A stretch of 19,300 bases of DNA from Methanoculleus marisnigri (GTDB taxonomy: Archaea > Halobacteriota > Methanomicrobia > Methanomicrobiales > Methanoculleaceae), in NCBI GenBank assembly GCA_002503885.1, contig DASQ01000083.1, forward strand, positions 1 to 19,300. The letters run 5' to 3'. A program made the translations under genes and the position numbers. The notes below the pieces were generated by a model that saw only the letters and a list, made by a program, of their open reading frames with translations, searched no databases and was not told the DNA's origin. This document shows, piece after piece, positions 1 to 6,824 of this stretch (its first letter is position 1; each line of letters starts with the position of its first letter).

Positions 1-117
1 GTTGTAGGTGCTCGTCGAGTGATACACATACGGTTTGCCCTGGATGTATTTGATCTCAAGGCACTTCGTTCCCATCTGCCGCTGCCTCTCAAGCCAATCA
101 GCTGCCCAATAGTCCAT
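1..117 (-). CDS. N-terminal fragment of a probable transposase, cut by the window edge
   Basis: The minus strand reads 39 codons from an ATG at 117 to the window edge without a stop. The protein begins MDYWAADWLERQRQMG and contains KCLEIKYIQGKPYVYHSTST. The last part resembles the opening beta-strand segment ('..IKG..YVY.STS.Y') that I associate with IS4/IS1634-like DDE transposases of methanogens. The catalytic domain lies outside the window, so the family cannot be confirmed. An internal ATG at 75 (MGTKCLEI) is an alternative start. The upstream 100 bases are AT-rich and hold an inverted repeat (126-137 and 200-211) that could mark the element's end. The position next to a truncated tnpB supports a mobile-element context. 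An ordinary host gene cannot be excluded. Confidence 0.4.
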   Translation of the reverse strand, partial: MDYWAADWLERQRQMGTKCLEIKYIQGKPYVYHSTSTYN

Positions 118-125
118 GATATAAT

Positions 126-211
126 ATTAGGGAATAAATGCATATGAATATTTCGGCGATCTGGCGGCAGAGTGCTAAATTGGGCATAGAGTGAAGAAAT
201 TAATCCCTAAT
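126..211. repeat. Inverted repeat, possible end of the left-edge insertion sequence
   Basis: ATTAGGGAATAA at 126-137 is repeated in inverted orientation as TTAATCCCTAAT at 200-211 (11 of 12 positions match). The outer arm ends about 12 bases before recognisable TnpB homology starts. One reading is that this is the 5' end or promoter region of the insertion sequence to the left, which truncated tnpB. Without the far end of the element the terminal repeat cannot be confirmed. Confidence 0.35.
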
Positions 212-222
212 CGCAGAATAGT

Positions 223-516
223 TTGGGGTACAAGTGTCGGGAGGCGGGGAAAACCCTGCTGAAGATCGGGGTCTTCGAGCCGTCCTCAAAGACCTGTTCG
301 GTCTGCGGCTACCGGAAAGCCGATCTGACGCTGAAGGATCGGGAGTGGACGTGCCCGGACTGCGGCACGACCCACGACCGGGACCTGAACGCCGCGATCA
401 ATATCAAGAACGTTGCACTTGCAGGCGCGGATAAGCGCCGTCGAGCCTGTGGACTCGCTCCCGGTGGGGAGGGGGATGAAGCAGGAAGCCCCCTGCGTAA
501 GCTGGGGGTAGTTCAC
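223..516 (+). pseudogene. tnpB: IS200/IS605 TnpB remnant: C-terminal zinc ribbon and RuvC-III segment
   Basis: TnpB is the RNA-guided, RuvC-type nuclease of IS200/IS605 transposons. Only its C-terminal end survives. Reading from 223, there is the YKC...GKTLLKIG strand, then FEPSSKTCSVCGY (C25, C28) and REWTCPDCGTTHDRDLNAA (C44, C47), which form the four-cysteine zinc ribbon. This is followed by the DRDLNAA segment that carries the last RuvC aspartate. About 300 or more N-terminal residues, with the other RuvC acidic residues and the RNA-binding domain, are missing, so it cannot be active. An in-frame stop lies just upstream at 208-210. The open frame runs on past the element's right end to 600, but that tail is read-through into flanking DNA. 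No TnpA is visible. Confidence 0.85.
489..516 (+). repeat. IS605-type right-end hairpin and GGGGTAGTTCAC terminus
   Basis: CCCCC (489-493) pairs with GGGGG (504-508). Inside them, after a T-T mismatch, GC pairs with GC around a GTAA loop. TAGTTCAC follows directly (509-516). A subterminal imperfect hairpin right after tnpB, then a short conserved terminus, is the standard right end of IS200/IS605 elements and overlaps the 3' end of the omega RNA (reRNA) in active TnpB systems. The DNA beyond 516 should be the original flank. Confidence 0.6.
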
Positions 517-584
517 CATCGTCAGGATTCCGGCGGCAATGTCATTGCGACTGACCGGCCGTTCGCGACGGGGCAGGGCCGGAG

Positions 585-1352
585 TTACACTATCTCGTAA
601 AAATTGCTCAGATGCGAACACAAGGATCGCAGGAACCGGTACCCCGATAAGATCTCATCCGGTTCAGAATAATTCCGGGGCTGCATCTTATTCTCTTCCC
701 TCGCAAGCAGGTAACAGACCTCCGAATAGACCCTCTCCCGGACTAACTTGAGGCAGGTCTGGTGATAGCGTTCGACATAGGATGCCGCCTTAAACTCGGG
801 AAAGACCTCAAAGTGTGGTTCGTTGTTCCTCACACTATTTCGGGACTTCTCGCAGTCTTCCAGCAGGAGCATATACCCAAGCCAGGGAGACGGAGAGGTT
901 TTGAAGGCTCCCTCCCGGTAGGCAGTCCAGAGATCGTACGCACTCCCTAAAACCTCCTCGGTCCGGTTGTTGATGTTGTTCCCGAACGACGGCCCCTTCT
1001 GGGACTTCAGTTCAAGGACGGCAACCAGTTCCTTCCTTTCGTCAGGATAGTGTCTGACAACAATAAGGTCCCACTGCTTCTCCGCACGGAAGTATCCCGG
1101 AAGGTCGAGAGAGCTCTTCCGCGTGCAGATATCGCCCTCAGGCACCCCGATATCCACCAGCAGACCCAGGATGAGCGAGAAGAACCGGTCCATATGCTTT
1201 CCGCCCGTCGCTTCCGAACGAAAGCCCTGGTCTCTTACACCCCGGTTGTCCTGATCTTTTGCCTGCGATGCTCTCTTATCCCAGAAATATCGCACCGCAC
1301 AAGAAAAATAGTCCTCTCGGGAAATTTCCCGGAGTATCCTGTCACTCACCAT
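585..1352 (-). CDS. PaeR7I/XhoI-family type II restriction endonuclease
   Basis: This is the nuclease of a type II restriction-modification system. XhoI and PaeR7I cleave at CTCGAG, and the strong family signature suggests the same or a related target. Numbered from the ATG at 1352 (255 residues, against about 246 for PaeR7I/XhoI), the visible signatures are KQWDL (D95), then ELKSQ (E114, K116), which form the PD-(D/E)XK site. GPSFGNNINNRTEE follows, then LGSAYDLWTAYREGAF, PWLGYMLLLED and PHFEVFPEFKAASYVERY. The frame is open up to 1409, but a start there would overlap the methyltransferase gene. The ATG at 1352 lies 13 bases after the methyltransferase stop and is preceded by GAGGCAGG, so I prefer it. 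It is the second gene of the pair. Base composition is clearly lower in GC than the chromosome-like genes to the right, which suggests acquisition by transfer. Confidence 0.9.
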   Translation of the reverse strand: MVSDRILREISREDYFSCAVRYFWDKRASQAKDQDNRGVRDQGFRSEATGGKHMDRFFSLILGLLVDIGVPEGDICTRKSSLDLPGYFRAEKQWDLIVVRHYPDERKELVAVLELKSQKGPSFGNNINNRTEEVLGSAYDLWTAYREGAFKTSPSPWLGYMLLLEDCEKSRNSVRNNEPHFEVFPEFKAASYVERYHQTCLKLVRERVYSEVCYLLAREENKMQPRNYSEPDEILSGYRFLRSLCSHLSNFYEIV

Positions 1353-1365
1353 GAACCTGCCTCTA

Positions 1366-2382
1366 TCAGAACAATCGAGACTGTTTTGCCTGATGAGTAA
1401 ACCGTTCAACCTCCATGAGGAAATATTTTTCTTCTACCTCGATGCTGATGCTGTTTCGGCCCCACCGTGCAGCAGCGAGGCCGGTAGTCCCCGTACCACC
1501 AAAGGGGTCGAGGACGGTATCGCCCACGAAAGAGAACATCCGCACAAGTCTCTCAGCCAGTTCCAGGGGGTAGGGCGCAGGGTGCTCCCGGGTCGATGCT
1601 CCCTTAAGGTCCCAGACCTGGCGGAACCATGCCTTCTGATTCTCCTCCGAGATGACCGAGAGCAGCCGTGCCTCAAGTGTGGGCTTCCGGTAACCGCCGG
1701 ATTTCCTCTGGAAGAGGATATACTCTATATCGTTTTTGACGATCCCGTTGGGCTCATAGGGTTTGCCCAGGAACGATCCCGGCGAGTCTGCCTCAAAGCA
1801 GGCATTGGCTATCTTGTACCAGATGACCGGGGCCAGGTTGTCGAACCCGATCTTCCGGCAGTGTTCCTGAATGCTGGCGTGGAGAGGCATGACGAGATGA
1901 CGCCCGACCTCCCGTCGGGGTAAGCAGACGTCACCGACAACGATGACCAGACGGCCTCCGGGGACGAGAACCCGGCAAATGTGTTTCCAGACCCGGTCGA
2001 GTTCTTCTAAGAAGGCCTCATAGTCCTCAATCTGCCCGAGTTGTTCGTCCTTCTCAGGATATCTCTTCAGGGTCCAGTAGGGAGGCGATGTCACAACCAG
2101 ATGAACGCTCTCATCAGGGAGAAACTCAAGGTTGCGGCTATCTGCGTTTATAAAACGGTGGTATGTCGGCAGATTACCGGATATGGCTTCAATCTCTTTC
2201 ATCAGCGAGGGATTCTTGGCTATCATCGGGATAGCACGTTGACCTCCTGCCTCCGCCAGTTCAAGAATCTCAGCAGGCACATGGTTCTCCAGCGGCTGAT
2301 CCTGCCCGGTTTTATTGATAAAGAACGATCTCTCGGCAACGATGGGGAGCGTTCCCGGCGGATGAAACGGTCTGGAACTCAT
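1366..2382 (-). CDS. Site-specific DNA methyltransferase, beta-class amino-MTase (N4-cytosine or N6-adenine), partner of the PaeR7I-like nuclease
   Basis: It transfers a methyl group from S-adenosylmethionine to an exocyclic amino group and should protect the host from the adjacent nuclease. From the ATG at 2382 (338 residues) the catalytic motif TSPPYW is at residues 98-103 and the SAM-binding motif DPFGGTGTT at about 292-300. Catalytic motif before SAM motif is the beta-class order. SPPY rather than NPPY or DPPY is more typical of N4-cytosine methylation, though not exclusive to it. VLVPGGRLVIVVGD lies in between. The open frame extends to a GTG at 2451, but those codons are AT-rich and contain a possible promoter (TTATTTGATAAGG, 2409-2421), so I favour 2382. 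No controller (C) protein gene is visible. The gene precedes the nuclease gene, which suits early methylation. Confidence 0.88.
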   Translation of the reverse strand: MSSRPFHPPGTLPIVAERSFFINKTGQDQPLENHVPAEILELAEAGGQRAIPMIAKNPSLMKEIEAISGNLPTYHRFINADSRNLEFLPDESVHLVVTSPPYWTLKRYPEKDEQLGQIEDYEAFLEELDRVWKHICRVLVPGGRLVIVVGDVCLPRREVGRHLVMPLHASIQEHCRKIGFDNLAPVIWYKIANACFEADSPGSFLGKPYEPNGIVKNDIEYILFQRKSGGYRKPTLEARLLSVISEENQKAWFRQVWDLKGASTREHPAPYPLELAERLVRMFSFVGDTVLDPFGGTGTTGLAAARWGRNSISIEVEEKYFLMEVERFTHQAKQSRLF

Positions 2383-2560
2383 GCCACTGCTTCTATGATT
2401 AATATCCCTTATCAAATAATTGTACCGGAGTCTTCTCCTCGCGGGTTTCACCCCGGGTTCTTCGTGCAGGCTGGCACCCAGGTGGGGAAGCCCTTCGGCC
2501 GTCTCCCCGGCAGAGGGGTTCCGCCCGGCCGTCGCAACGATGGCGAGGTGGGTGCCACCC

Positions 2561-2655
2561 GTGAACTACCCCGCGCTCATCGGTGCTGAGATCTCCGGGG
2601 ATCGTTTCCCTCTGCATTGAGAGCGGGTTCACAAGTTCGATGACGCACTCCATAC
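2561..2655 (-). mobile_element. Second IS605-like right end, decayed, minus orientation
   Basis: On the minus strand GGGGTAGTTCAC ends at 2561, identical to the terminus at 505-516. It is preceded by a weak hairpin, CCCCG (2569-2573 on the plus strand) with CGGGG (2596-2600). Further upstream, GTGAACCCGCTC (minus strand, about 2618-2629) resembles GTGGACTCGCTC in the tail of the first element. A frame entering it reads ...GVVHG, like GVVHH in the first copy. No zinc ribbon or other TnpB part is readable, so only the end remains. Its orientation is opposite to the first end, and the restriction-modification genes lie between them. Confidence 0.45.
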
Positions 2656-3030
2656 TTATGCTGCCATATCAGCCCGCTTCTAATATCAAGATGCGCCGTG
2701 TGGAGCGTGAAAATGAACCCGCGTTAGTAGAGCTTCCGGGTCTCCCGAATCTTCTTCCTGTCGCGGAAGTGGAACCGAGAGGTGTTCTCATTAATCCGCC
2801 TCGTTTTAGCACATTCCTCCATTAAATAGGCATACCTTACCGGGGAACGAACCTATCCACAACAGGGTAGTGGTCGTTGTCATTTAACTTTATGAATTTC
2901 CTTTCCCGCCCTTTGCATCTCTCACGGCCTGCCTTCTGTGTGGGACCATATCCCGATCTGCACCATGGATTGCTTCACGCGAAACTACGAAATTTCAGTT
3001 CTGCTGAATCGGGCATGAATGTGGAAGCAT
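2656..3030. other. Intergenic stretch without a convincing gene
   Basis: I recognise no gene here. A 32-codon minus-strand frame (2724-2822, starting MEECAKTRRINENTS and ending RKLY) has a basic composition but no clear ribosome binding site in front of its ATG, so I do not call it. The part from about 2830 to 3010 is relatively AT-rich, has stops in all frames, and contains TTTAACTTTATGAATTT (2884-2900), which could be a promoter element for something to the right. Confidence 0.5.
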
Positions 3031-3039
3031 AGACCCGGG

Positions 3040-3245
3040 ACGAGGAATCACCCCGGGCATGCCCCTGCAGTGGACCGTGGGGATATCGCCTCGCGGGGGT
3101 GGGGCTGACGGGGAGGGGGTCTCCCCCTCCCCTGTCTCTACTGCCTCATGGGATACCCGTAACCCCCCCCAGGGCGGGGGCAGTCATGGCGATACCCGGT
3201 GGAAAGCCGTGCTCCGGAGTACCCCCGGAGTGCGACCATAGCGCC
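3040..3245. other. GC-rich island with strong hairpins, possible structured RNA or dispersed repeat
   Basis: About 200 bases of very GC-rich DNA between AT-rich flanks. It contains GGGGAGGGGG (3110-3119), TCT, CCCCCTCCCC (3123-3132), a perfect 10-bp hairpin with a three-base loop. CTCCGG with CCGGAG (within about 3210-3230) forms a second hairpin. GGGGATATCGCC near 3079 is nearly complementary to GGCGATACCC near 3188, so these could close a long outer stem. A 60-codon plus-strand frame here is rich in Gly, Pro, Ser and Arg and looks like translated repeat DNA, not a gene. I recognise no known RNA family. Confidence 0.4.
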
Positions 3246-3317
3246 CGCCCCCACACGCCAAAATTCCTAAAATAAACTGACAAGATGCAGTAGTATCTTC
3301 AATTCCCGATACGCTTC

Positions 3318-3345
3318 AAAAAAAGACCAGGGGTATCATCCCCGG
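3318..3345 (-). terminator. Hairpin plus U-tract terminator for the minus-strand cluster
   Basis: Read on the minus strand, CCGGGGATGATACCCCTGG (plus-strand 3327-3345) forms a short stem-loop and is followed by TCTTTTTTT (3318-3326). It lies just after the stop of the binding-protein pseudogene. A T-rich tract alone is enough for many archaeal terminators. Confidence 0.6.
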
Positions 3346-3348
3346 CGT

Positions 3349-4525
3349 TCAGGCGTCAATCCGTTCGAGTTCCGGGGGGGCGCCTGCGGACCAGACGCTG
3401 TACTGGGCATTCGGCACCCACCGACAGGCTTCGCCATCGGCCTCCACCGACCAGAAGGTATAGTGCGCGGTCAACCGGTCGCCGGCACCGTTCAGTTCCA
3501 CCGACCCGAACAGAGGCCCGCCGGCCCCCCCTGCAGTTCCCTCAAGGGCGATCTTCAACTTCGAGATCTCCGTGGTGTCGGTCTGCGTCCAGGTCATGGC
3601 GACGGTCCAGAGGGCATCGTAGGACGCGAGGCTGTAGCCGTCAGGCTGCCGTCCGAGAATATCCCGGATCTTCTGGATGGTAGCCGCACCCGACGCAGCG
3701 CGGTCCTGCTGCCCGAACTCCGGGCCGGTAAATCTCGTCTGCGCCGCAAACCGGGCGGCATCTCCTGTCACGAGGGAATCGAGGAGGACGTTGCCGTCGC
3801 ACCCGTACCACCGGACCTTCGTGAGGTTCCGGGTCTTCGCAGCAGCCTCCATGATCGCCGCTGCCTCGTCGAGGCTGATCAGGTAGACGCCGACCTTTTC
3901 CTTTCCGTGCGTAGCGATCGCCCGGCGCATACCGGACCCCGTCGAGGACCGTGCCGTTGCCCCGCTTGAACGACGCCGTGGCGAGTTTCTCCAGTTCATC
4001 GCCCCAGACGTCGCCGCGCCATGCCGGCACGATCGCGCTCGTCCCTTCCTCCTTGAGGTAGTATGCCATTGCATCGGCCTGGTAGGTGTCCGGCGGCACG
4101 AACCGGTAGACGTTGTCGTCCGCAATCGCAAGCGACGGCGCCGTGCTCATGGTGCTGATGAGGACGATCCCGTGTTCGTCGGCGTAAGTCCGGGTAGCGT
4201 TCAACTCGGCGCTGGAACCGGGCCCGATGACGATCCTGACACCCTGTTCACCGAGCGCCTGCAACTTCTCAAGCGCAACGGCGGGGTCGGTCCCGGTATC
4301 CTCGACGATCACCCCGACACGGTAATCCGAGTCGATCGCCGTGAAGTAGTCGTTGATATCCCCGGCGGCCACCTCGAGGGCGACCCGGCTCGCCTCTCCG
4401 CCTTCCGCATAGTCGCCGGTGAGCGGCAGGAGGGCGCCGACGAAGATTCCCTGTACTGCCTCGCCCATTTCTGCGGGAGCAGTCTGTGTTCCGGTGCACC
4501 CGCAAACGAAGAGGGACAGTTCAGG
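3349..4525 (-). pseudogene. Branched-chain-amino-acid-type ABC substrate-binding lipoprotein, broken
   Basis: Intact relatives are lipid-anchored periplasmic-binding-fold proteins (Leu/Ile/Val type, about 380-400 residues) that deliver ligands to an ABC importer. The N-terminal half is read from about 4510: LFVCGCTG is a lipobox (Cys codon 4498-4504), then GIFVGALLPLTGDYAEGGEAS, VIVEDTGTDPAVALEKLQ and VRIVIGPGSSAEL. The C-terminal half is in another frame: RRAIATHGKEKVGVYLISLD, VRWYGCDGN, YDALWTVAMTW, ending at 3349. The frames meet near 3930. The roughly 20 residues that relatives have between GVRYAPG and AIATHG are absent, so a deletion plus frameshift occurred. There is also no start codon for the signal peptide: the lipobox frame is open back to the upstream gene's stop at 4592 without any ATG, GTG or TTG. 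No permease or ATPase genes are adjacent. Confidence 0.85.
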
Positions 4526-4591
4526 TCGGTGAAAACAGGTGAGATCCGGCCGAGACCGGCCGGGAAGGCGACTGGCCGAAGGTGCGAAGCC

Positions 4592-5683
4592 TCACAGCTC
4601 CTCCTGGTCTCCCTTACGGATCATGTCCCGCGACTTCCTCTGCATCTCCATGCCGATATCGGTATCGATGCTCTTTACCGCCTCCTCTGCGGTCCGGATC
4701 ACGTCCCGGCCCGGGATCTCCCCGAGAATATCCTCAGACGGCAGTTCCGTGCCTTCGGGTACCTCCGGGGCCTCGGTCGGGGCGCCGAGGTACTCGGCGG
4801 CCTGCTTGATAATGCTCGAGAGCTCGAACGGGAAGATGATCTTCGTCGCCTGGCCGTCGGCCATCCTCTTTAAGGCGTCGAGCGAGAGGACCGTGATCGC
4901 CCGCCGGTCAAGCGGCCGGGCGCCGACCGAGAGGATGCGCAGGCCCTGTGCCTCGCCCTGTGCCTGCAGGATCCTGGATAACCGTTCACCCTCGGCTCGC
5001 AGGATCTTGCTCTGCCGCTCGCCCTCGGCCTCCAGGATGATGCTCTGCCGGTTCCCCTCCGCATTGAGGATCGCCGCCCGCTTCTCACCGTCCGCCCGGA
5101 GGATCGCGGCACGCCGCTCCCGCTCGGCCGCGGTCTGTTCGGTCATCGCCTGCTTGACCGCACCGACCGGGTCGACCTCCTTGATCTCCACCCGCTCGAC
5201 CTTCACACCCCAGGCGTCGGTCTCACGGTCCAGGATATCCCTGAGGCGGGCGTTGATGATGTCCCGGTTGTAGAGGACCTCATCGAGCTCCATGTCGCCG
5301 ATGATCCCGCGCAGGCTCGTCTGCGCCAGCGCCAGCGTCGCCGTCCGGTAACTCATCACCTCAAAATAGGCCTTCTCGGGGTCGATCACCCGGACGTAGA
5401 CGATCGCGTCCACGTTCGTCGGGGAGTTGTCCTTCGTGATCACCTCCTGCCGCGGAACGTCCATCACCTCCGTCCGGAGGTCGAGTTTCTTGACCACCGT
5501 GATCAGCGGGACCACCCACCTAAAGCCGGGGTTCATCCTCCCGATGTACTGCCCGAGACGTATCTGGAGTCCCTGCTCGTAAGGCTGCACGATCACCACG
5601 CCACGGGCGAATATGATGACGATGACGATGATGAGAAAGACCGTAATCAATCCGGTCCACGGAATCTGTCCAGTAAGAATCAT
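4592..5683 (-). CDS. SPFH (stomatin/prohibitin/flotillin) membrane protein, slipin type
   Basis: SPFH proteins oligomerise at membranes and organise membrane domains or regulate membrane proteases. The 363-residue protein has one N-terminal membrane segment (about 10-30, LITVFLIIVIVIIFARGVVI). The SPFH domain follows (about 30-180), with QPYEQGLQIRLGQY, NPGFRWVVP, DLRTEVMDVP and AYFEVMSYRTATLALAQTSLR. Residues 190-244 are five consecutive 11-residue repeats of the form R-x-x-x-I-L-x-A-E-G-E, an extended coiled coil. The C-terminal region carries ALKRMADGQATKIIFPFEL and an acidic tail. The gene starts one base after the stop of the NfeD gene, and NfeD plus SPFH is a widespread pair, so they form one operon and probably one complex. 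Its own membrane-bound protease partner is not seen here. Confidence 0.92.
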   Translation of the reverse strand: MILTGQIPWTGLITVFLIIVIVIIFARGVVIVQPYEQGLQIRLGQYIGRMNPGFRWVVPLITVVKKLDLRTEVMDVPRQEVITKDNSPTNVDAIVYVRVIDPEKAYFEVMSYRTATLALAQTSLRGIIGDMELDEVLYNRDIINARLRDILDRETDAWGVKVERVEIKEVDPVGAVKQAMTEQTAAERERRAAILRADGEKRAAILNAEGNRQSIILEAEGERQSKILRAEGERLSRILQAQGEAQGLRILSVGARPLDRRAITVLSLDALKRMADGQATKIIFPFELSSIIKQAAEYLGAPTEAPEVPEGTELPSEDILGEIPGRDVIRTAEEAVKSIDTDIGMEMQRKSRDMIRKGDQEEL

Positions 5684-5684
5684 C

Positions 5685-6143
5685 TCACAAAACCTCCTTC
5701 ACGACGACGTGCACCCCTTCGGAGCGCACGACGATAATCCTTCTCCCGGCCGGGATGCTCCCGGACTCGGAACGCGCGCTCCACTCCATGCTCCCAAGCC
5801 GCACCTTCCCCGCGAGTGTCTCCGGATCGACCGGCATGATCACCGTCCCCTCGAGGCCGATGAGCGAGTCCCGGGAAAGGGTCGTCGGCGGCCCCCGACC
5901 GGGCGTGAGACGGCCATAGAGCCAGACTGTGATGGAGGCCGCAATGATCGCCGCCAGAACACCGACGATGAGACCGGTGGGAGAACTGAGAATATCGACG
6001 CCGAGGAGGAGGAGAACCCCGAGGATGATCAGGACTGTCGCAGGGACAGCGATGAAGAACCCGGGCTGGTAGACCTCCACCAGGAGCAGCACCGCCCCGA
6101 GCACGATCAGAATCCAGCCGAGAGCGATCCCCTCTGCAAGCAT
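5685..6143 (-). CDS. NfeD-family membrane protein with C-terminal OB-fold
   Basis: NfeD proteins pair with SPFH proteins and are thought to help assemble them. This 152-residue form is the short type without the N-terminal ClpP-like serine protease domain. It has three hydrophobic segments (about 9-30, 31-50 and 56-77; for example LGWILIVLGAVLLLVEVYQP) and then a soluble region. That region carries the OB-fold signatures LIGLEGTVIMPVDPETLAGKV and GSIPAGRRIIVVRSEGVHVVV. It starts at the ATG at 6143, about 26 bases from a TATA-like box, so the mRNA may be leaderless. It is the first gene of a two-gene operon with the SPFH gene. Confidence 0.88.
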   Translation of the reverse strand: MLAEGIALGWILIVLGAVLLLVEVYQPGFFIAVPATVLIILGVLLLLGVDILSSPTGLIVGVLAAIIAASITVWLYGRLTPGRGPPTTLSRDSLIGLEGTVIMPVDPETLAGKVRLGSMEWSARSESGSIPAGRRIIVVRSEGVHVVVKEVL

Positions 6144-6162
6144 AGAACCTGAGTCAGCTTTC

Positions 6163-6175
6163 GGCTATAAAAGCC
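6163..6175 (-). promoter_or_regulatory. TATA box of the nfeD-SPFH operon
   Basis: The minus strand reads GGCTTTTATAGCC. The TATA core centre is about 26 bases before the A of the NfeD ATG at 6143, the spacing expected for a leaderless archaeal transcript. GGCT and AGCC flank the core as an inverted repeat, with CAGC and GCTG further out, so a regulator could also bind here. Confidence 0.6.
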
Positions 6176-6190
6176 TGCTGAAGGACGATT

Positions 6191-6802
6191 TCACCCGAGA
6201 TCCATCACCGGCGTGATCCGCGGCGGCACCGCCCGCTCGACCACGATCGGGGCGCCGCCGAACGGGATGATGCTGATCCGGAACGATTCGCCGGGCGCAA
6301 GCGATCGTGCGGGGTAGACCAGCAGGTCGAACTGCTCCCCCGGTTCGAGGAAGGAATCGTCGTCCGCCTGCTGGAACGGAACCGTGTGCGCCATTCGGAC
6401 AATCGTCCAATTCCCGGGCTGTACCGGTGCTTCTGCAGTCCTCCCGAGGCGTTCGGTCCCGTCCGGAGTGGTGACCACGACCGCGGTCCGGCTCATATCG
6501 ACGCTCCCCATATCGCCGATAACGAGGCGGACGTTGCAGGCAACCGACCCCATCCTCGATCGGTCGGGCCGGGCGCACCAGAGGTCGGTGCCGCCGACAC
6601 TCCCGCTCGCGAGCGCATACCCATAGACGTCACCGGAGACAACCAGGCATCCCCCGGTCTCGCCGATGGCCGAGTAGACGAGGCCTGCCGGAGGACCGGC
6701 GGGAACGGTCAGGGCGTGGACTGCAAGCAGGGCAAGCAGGACCGTCACGACGCCGAGGATCGCCCCTTCGAGCGCCGTGAGACCGCCTTCCTCCGGATCC
6801 AT
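6191..6802 (-). CDS. Archaellin-like (type IV pilin superfamily) protein
   Basis: A 203-residue protein with an archaellin-type N-terminus, MDPEEGGLTALEGAILGVVT, continuing as a hydrophobic helix to about residue 32. Class III signal peptides are cut by FlaK/PibD after a glycine. Here the likely cut is after G7, leaving L8 at +1 and E12 at +5 as in archaellins. The soluble part contains SVDMSRTAVVVTTPDGTE, DDSFLEPGEQFDLLVY and LAPGESFRISIIPFGGAPIVVER and ends ITPVMDLG, a layout I associate with the archaellin C-terminal domain. It is oddly acidic before the cut site. The ATG at 6802 is preceded by GAGGA. No other archaellum genes are adjacent, so it may be a minor filament subunit or an archaellin-like surface protein. 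Confidence 0.72.
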   Translation of the reverse strand: MDPEEGGLTALEGAILGVVTVLLALLAVHALTVPAGPPAGLVYSAIGETGGCLVVSGDVYGYALASGSVGGTDLWCARPDRSRMGSVACNVRLVIGDMGSVDMSRTAVVVTTPDGTERLGRTAEAPVQPGNWTIVRMAHTVPFQQADDDSFLEPGEQFDLLVYPARSLAPGESFRISIIPFGGAPIVVERAVPPRITPVMDLG

Positions 6803-6824
6803 ACAGGATCCTCGCCTGCCGCGG

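Noticed and set aside
517..600. Extension of the TnpB reading frame beyond the element's right end
   Set aside because: The frame stays open to 600, but the residues after GVVHH bear no relation to TnpB and lie past the GGGGTAGTTCAC terminus, so it is read-through into flanking DNA.
1351..1923. 190-codon plus-strand frame opposite the methyltransferase
   Set aside because: The minus-strand frame carries TSPPYW and DPFGGTGTT motifs; the plus-strand frame has no recognisable protein character.
2724..2822. 32-codon minus-strand frame starting MEECAKTRRINENTS
   Set aside because: It is short, has no clear ribosome binding site for its start and matches nothing I know. It could be a real small gene or a fragment, but the sequence alone does not support a call.
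3059..3241. 60-codon plus-strand frame in the GC-rich island
   Set aside because: It is composed of Gly, Pro, Ser and Arg and follows directly from the hairpin sequences; it looks like translated repeat DNA.
4952..5116. CRISPR-like repeat array suggested by 33-base periodicity
   Set aside because: The periodicity encodes in-frame 11-residue coiled-coil repeats within the SPFH protein; there are no unique spacers.
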